Positions 60,948-64,000 of a DNA stretch of 64,000 bases are shown piece by piece (the first letter of the stretch is position 1; the number at the start of each line of letters is the position of its first letter). The notes below the pieces were generated by a model, which saw only the letters and a list, made by a program, of their open reading frames with translations, was not told where the DNA came from and ran no database searches. The stretch spans positions 92,317,442-92,381,441 of the forward strand of contig OZ026623.1 in the NCBI GenBank assembly GCA_964020975.1. The letters run 5' to 3'. The DNA is from Hermodice carunculata (Eukaryota; Annelida; Polychaeta; Eunicida; Amphinomidae). The translations under genes were made by a program, and so were the position numbers.

Positions 60948-61499
60948 CAAGAGGGCTGTGTGAACAGCCCGTGCCTCAGCTGATCTTGACATTCATCACA
61001 CTTGCAGCTCTATGAACTTGGGAAAGGATCAAGGACACCATGTTCTGAGTAAGTCTGAACTTTATAGAACACTTACATGTGCAACATCAAAGTTCAAGTA
61101 ATTCTCAAGTTATAATGAAGAGTAAAATTCATGTATGTTGCACTGTGACCCCACAAACGAGGTCAAGGTCATTCATGTACTGTCTTAGCATGACCTTCAT
61201 ACAGAATAATTAACATGTGTAGCTAACTCAAAACAGATCTCAAGTTATCAAGTAAACAGTAAAATTCGTGTCAGTTGTCCTGTGAATTAGCATTAGAATG
61301 CCCATTGACTTACAAAGTAATCAATGGGAAAGCTGCATTGAACGATAAGTACCCGAATTGAAAATCCTTAAAGATCAGAATCCAAAGCAGTGCCACCTGG
61401 TAAACAACTATTTGACCCTTCCACAACAACATATCCATCACATTTCAGCTTAATCTGAGGGATGGTTCTGAGAACAAGTGAAAAATAGCAAAACCATAC

Positions 61500-61500
<1 letters not shown>

Positions 61501-61542
<42 letters not shown>
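61501..61542. repeat. Poly-A run within the element core
   Basis: A run of about 42 A lies in one core unit; the matching place in the next unit (62203-62255) is an A-run broken by C. The run is shorter elsewhere, so it has expanded in this copy. Confidence 0.9.
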
Positions 61543-61544
<2 letters not shown>

Positions 61545-63735
61545 CCGCGCCACCTGGTGAACAAATTGGGAACTAGGTGTCCCGGGGGTGTCTATGTACG
61601 ATATCAAAGCAATTGGGTGAGTGGTTTCAGAGGAGAAGAATTTTGAAAGTTTTGCCCCAAAAAGAACAAAAAAAAAATTCATTAAAAAAATCCAACAATC
61701 AATAGAGCGTGATCATTTGAACACACTTAGTAGAGATACACCCAAGGCACATCCCCACAAAGTTTGAAGTAAATCTGGTCAATATTATTCAAGTTATGAC
61801 CAATACAAGAAATTCCCATGTTAAACTTTCCTATTAAAACTTTTGTAGAGTTTTTTTTAAAAATCATAATAAAATCCAAATTCATTGGAACATGACCATT
61901 GACAAACCTGGCAGAAACCCACCAAAGGTACATTGCCACCAAGTTTAAAGTAAATCTGGATGATGGTTTTGGAGTCGAAAATGTAAATTAGCATTAGAAT
62001 GCCCATTGACTTACATGGTAATCAATGGGAAAGCTGCATTGAACGATAAGTACCCGAATTGAAAATCCTTAAAGATCAGAATCCAAAGCAGTGCCACCTA
62101 GTAAACAACTGTTTGACCCTTCCACAACAACATATCCATCACATTTCAGCTTAATCTGAGGGACGGTTCTGAGAACAAGTGAAAAATAGCAAAACCATAC
62201 AAACAAAAAAAAAAACAAAAAAAAACAAAAAAAAAACAAAAAAAAAAAAAAAAAATTGCAGCGCCACCTGGTGAACAAATTGGGAACTAGGTGTCCCGGG
62301 GGTGTCTATGTACGATATCAAAGCAATTGGGTGAGTGGTTTCGGAGGAGAAGAATTTTGAAGGTTTTGCCCCAAAAAAGAACAAAAAAATTCATTAAAAA
62401 AATCCAAAAATCAATAGAGCGTAACCATTTGAACACACTTAGTAGAGATCCACCCAAGGCACATCCCCACAAAGTTTGAAGTAAATCTGGTCAATATTAT
62501 TCAAGTTATGACCAATACAAGAAATTCCCATGTTAAACTTTCCTATTAAAACTTTTGAAGAGATTTTTTTTTAAAATCATAAAAAAATCCAAATTCATTG
62601 GAACATGACCATTGACAAACCTGGTAGAAACCCACCAAAGGTACATTGCCACCAAGTTTAAAGTAAATCTGGATGATGGTTTTGGAGTCGAAAATGTAAA
62701 TTAGCATTAGAATGCCCATTGACTTACATGGTAATCAATAGGAAAGGTGCATTTACCCCAAAGCAGCCGAATTGAAGAAATCATTAAAAATCAGGAATCT
62801 GCAGCATTCCCACATAGTGAACAACTTTGTTTGGCCCTTCCATAAGGAACATATCCACCGTGTTTCAGCTTAATCTGAGTGACGGTTCTGGAGAAGAAGG
62901 CGAAAATAGCTATAACACACAAAAATTCATAAAAAAATAGAATAAAACTGCAGCGCCACCTGGTGAACAAATTAACAACAAAGAGTCCCTAGATGTCTTC
63001 CTATGTTATATCAAAGCAATTGGGTGAGCAGTTTCGGAGAAGAAGATTTTTTAAGATTTGCCCCCCAAAAAGAACCAAAAAATTCATTAAAAATCCAAAA
63101 ATCACTGGAGCATGAACATTTGAACAAAATTGATAGAAACCCACCCAAGGTACATTGCCACCAAGTTTGAAGTTAATCTGGATGACGGTTTTGGAGAAGA
63201 AGTCGAAAATGTGAATTAGCATTAGAATGCCCATTGACTTTCATAGTAATCAATAGGAAAGCTGCATTGACCGACAAGTACCCGAATTGAAAAAATCGTT
63301 AAAAATCAGGAATCCTCAGCATTCCCACACAGTGAACAACTTTGTTTGACCCTTCTACAAGAAACATATCCACCGTGTTTCAGCTTAATTTGAGTAAAGG
63401 TTCTGGAGAAGAAGTCGAAAATAGCTATAACACACAAAAATTCATAAAAAATTAAGAAAAAATTGCAGCGCCACCTGGTGAACCATCTAAGAACTAAGAG
63501 TCCCAGGAAGTGTTTCTGTGTGATATCAAAGCAATTGGATGAGCGCTTTCGCAGAAGAAGATTTTTTAAGATTTACCCAAAAAAGAACAAAAAAAATCAT
63601 TTAAAATCCAAAAATCACTGGACCGTGACTACTTGAACAAACTTGGTAGAGAACCACCTAAGGCACATCTCCACCAAGTTTGAAGTGAATCTGGATGACA
63701 GTTTTTGAGAAGAAGTCGAAAATGTGAATTGTGGA

Positions 63736-63785
63736 TGACGGACGGACGGACGGACGACAGACGGACAGACGGACGGACGACGGAC
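63736..63785. repeat. ACGG microsatellite
   Basis: About 11 copies of GACG/GGAC with a few CAGA interruptions, part of the 3' end of the pearl/Helentron-like element. Confidence 0.95.
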
Positions 63786-63794
63786 CCTCAAAAA

Positions 63795-63822
63795 CCTCAG
63801 CTGACTGACAAGTCAGCTGAGG
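63795..63822. repeat. 3' terminal hairpin of Helentron-like element
   Basis: CCTCAGCTGACT-gaca-AGTCAGCTGAGG, a perfect 12-bp stem with a four-base loop, eight bases before the inferred end. Its stem shares CCTCAGCTGA with the 5' end. Confidence 0.88.
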
Positions 63823-63830
63823 TAAAAATC

Positions 63831-64000
63831 ATGAGAGGAATAGAGGGTAAATATTGCAGTAAATTGAGCATGCGTCAGTTATACCTATGATCTTTCACCT
63901 AATGAATAAATTTATTTCTTTATGTACCCAACTGATTCCTATGTGGGACTGTAAAATATACCCAACGTTTTCCTCCTTGACTGAGTGTCAGGCTCCGGCA
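63831..64000. other. No gene seen
   Basis: Flanking sequence without a recognisable feature. Confidence 0.4.

Larger units (their letters stand above)
60948..63830 (+). mobile_element. Pearl/Helentron-like element, copy 2 (looks complete)
   Basis: A 2.9-kb non-coding element. The 5' end has CAAGAGGGCTGTGTGAACAG with the hairpin GGGCTGT/ACAGCCC (60953-60970) and CCTCAGCTGA. A leader of about 300 bp is followed by four long tandem core units marked by AATTAGCATTAGAATGCCCA near 61287, 61989, 62701 and 63218 (spacing about 700, 710 and 515 bp). The 3' end has an ACGG microsatellite (63736-63785) and the hairpin CCTCAGCTGACT/AGTCAGCTGAGG. The CCTCAGCTGA word at both ends is the subterminal inverted repeat known from Helentron-associated elements and bivalve pearl elements. 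Movement would depend on a Helentron elsewhere. Confidence 0.82.

Overview
This window reads as nuclear DNA of a marine invertebrate. It is AT-rich and gene-poor, with long intergenic or intronic tracts, many micro- and minisatellites and many non-autonomous DNA elements. Two element types point to a lophotrochozoan, most likely a mollusc such as a bivalve. One is a pair of 'pearl'/Helentron-like elements with a satellite core, an ACGG microsatellite and a terminal hairpin. The other is a Helitron-like family with a CTAG-type 3' end. The species is not proven from sequence.

The only well-supported host gene is an intronless-coding rhodopsin-class GPCR at 34789-36219 (+, 476 aa). It has a glycosylated N-terminus, ERY, a CQIP-type TM6 and an NSAINFVLY TM7. 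By motif pattern it resembles invertebrate FMRFamide/myosuppressin/sex-peptide-receptor-like peptide receptors. A possible splice acceptor lies just upstream of the ATG and a poly(A) signal at 36295.

Layout. 1-3060: five or six small inverted-repeat elements packed together. 4291-4702: 23-bp minisatellite. 6010-7285: about nine 143-bp units carrying TGACCTTGACC and AAGGTCA motifs. 7539-7779 and eight other places: a TTAA-flanked, piggyBac-like palindromic MITE family. 10299-12000: palindromes and a 22-bp minisatellite. 15282-15624: fragment of a reverse-transcriptase element. 17.8-22.9 kb: tandem arrays, the last ending in a Helitron-like hairpin plus CTAG. 26163-26745: 11-bp minisatellite. 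29.2-31.4 kb: more tandem arrays. 34.8-36.3 kb: the GPCR. 36462-39550 (-): a 5'-truncated, decayed L1/Tx1-like LINE, tail-to-tail with the GPCR and itself hit by a TTAA MITE. 40.9-50.6 kb: a patchwork of pearl-like and Helitron-like copies in both orientations. 54.3-57.3 kb: pearl/Helentron-like copy 1, a truncated second LINE and a 130-bp TA microsatellite. 57.8-58.6 kb: another satellite element. 60948-63830: an apparently complete pearl/Helentron-like copy.

Most long open frames here are by-products of tandem arrays (repeat lengths of 11, 21 or 23 bp, TA, CA or poly-T runs) and are not genes. No rRNA, convincing tRNA or CRISPR array was seen, and no intact autonomous transposon.
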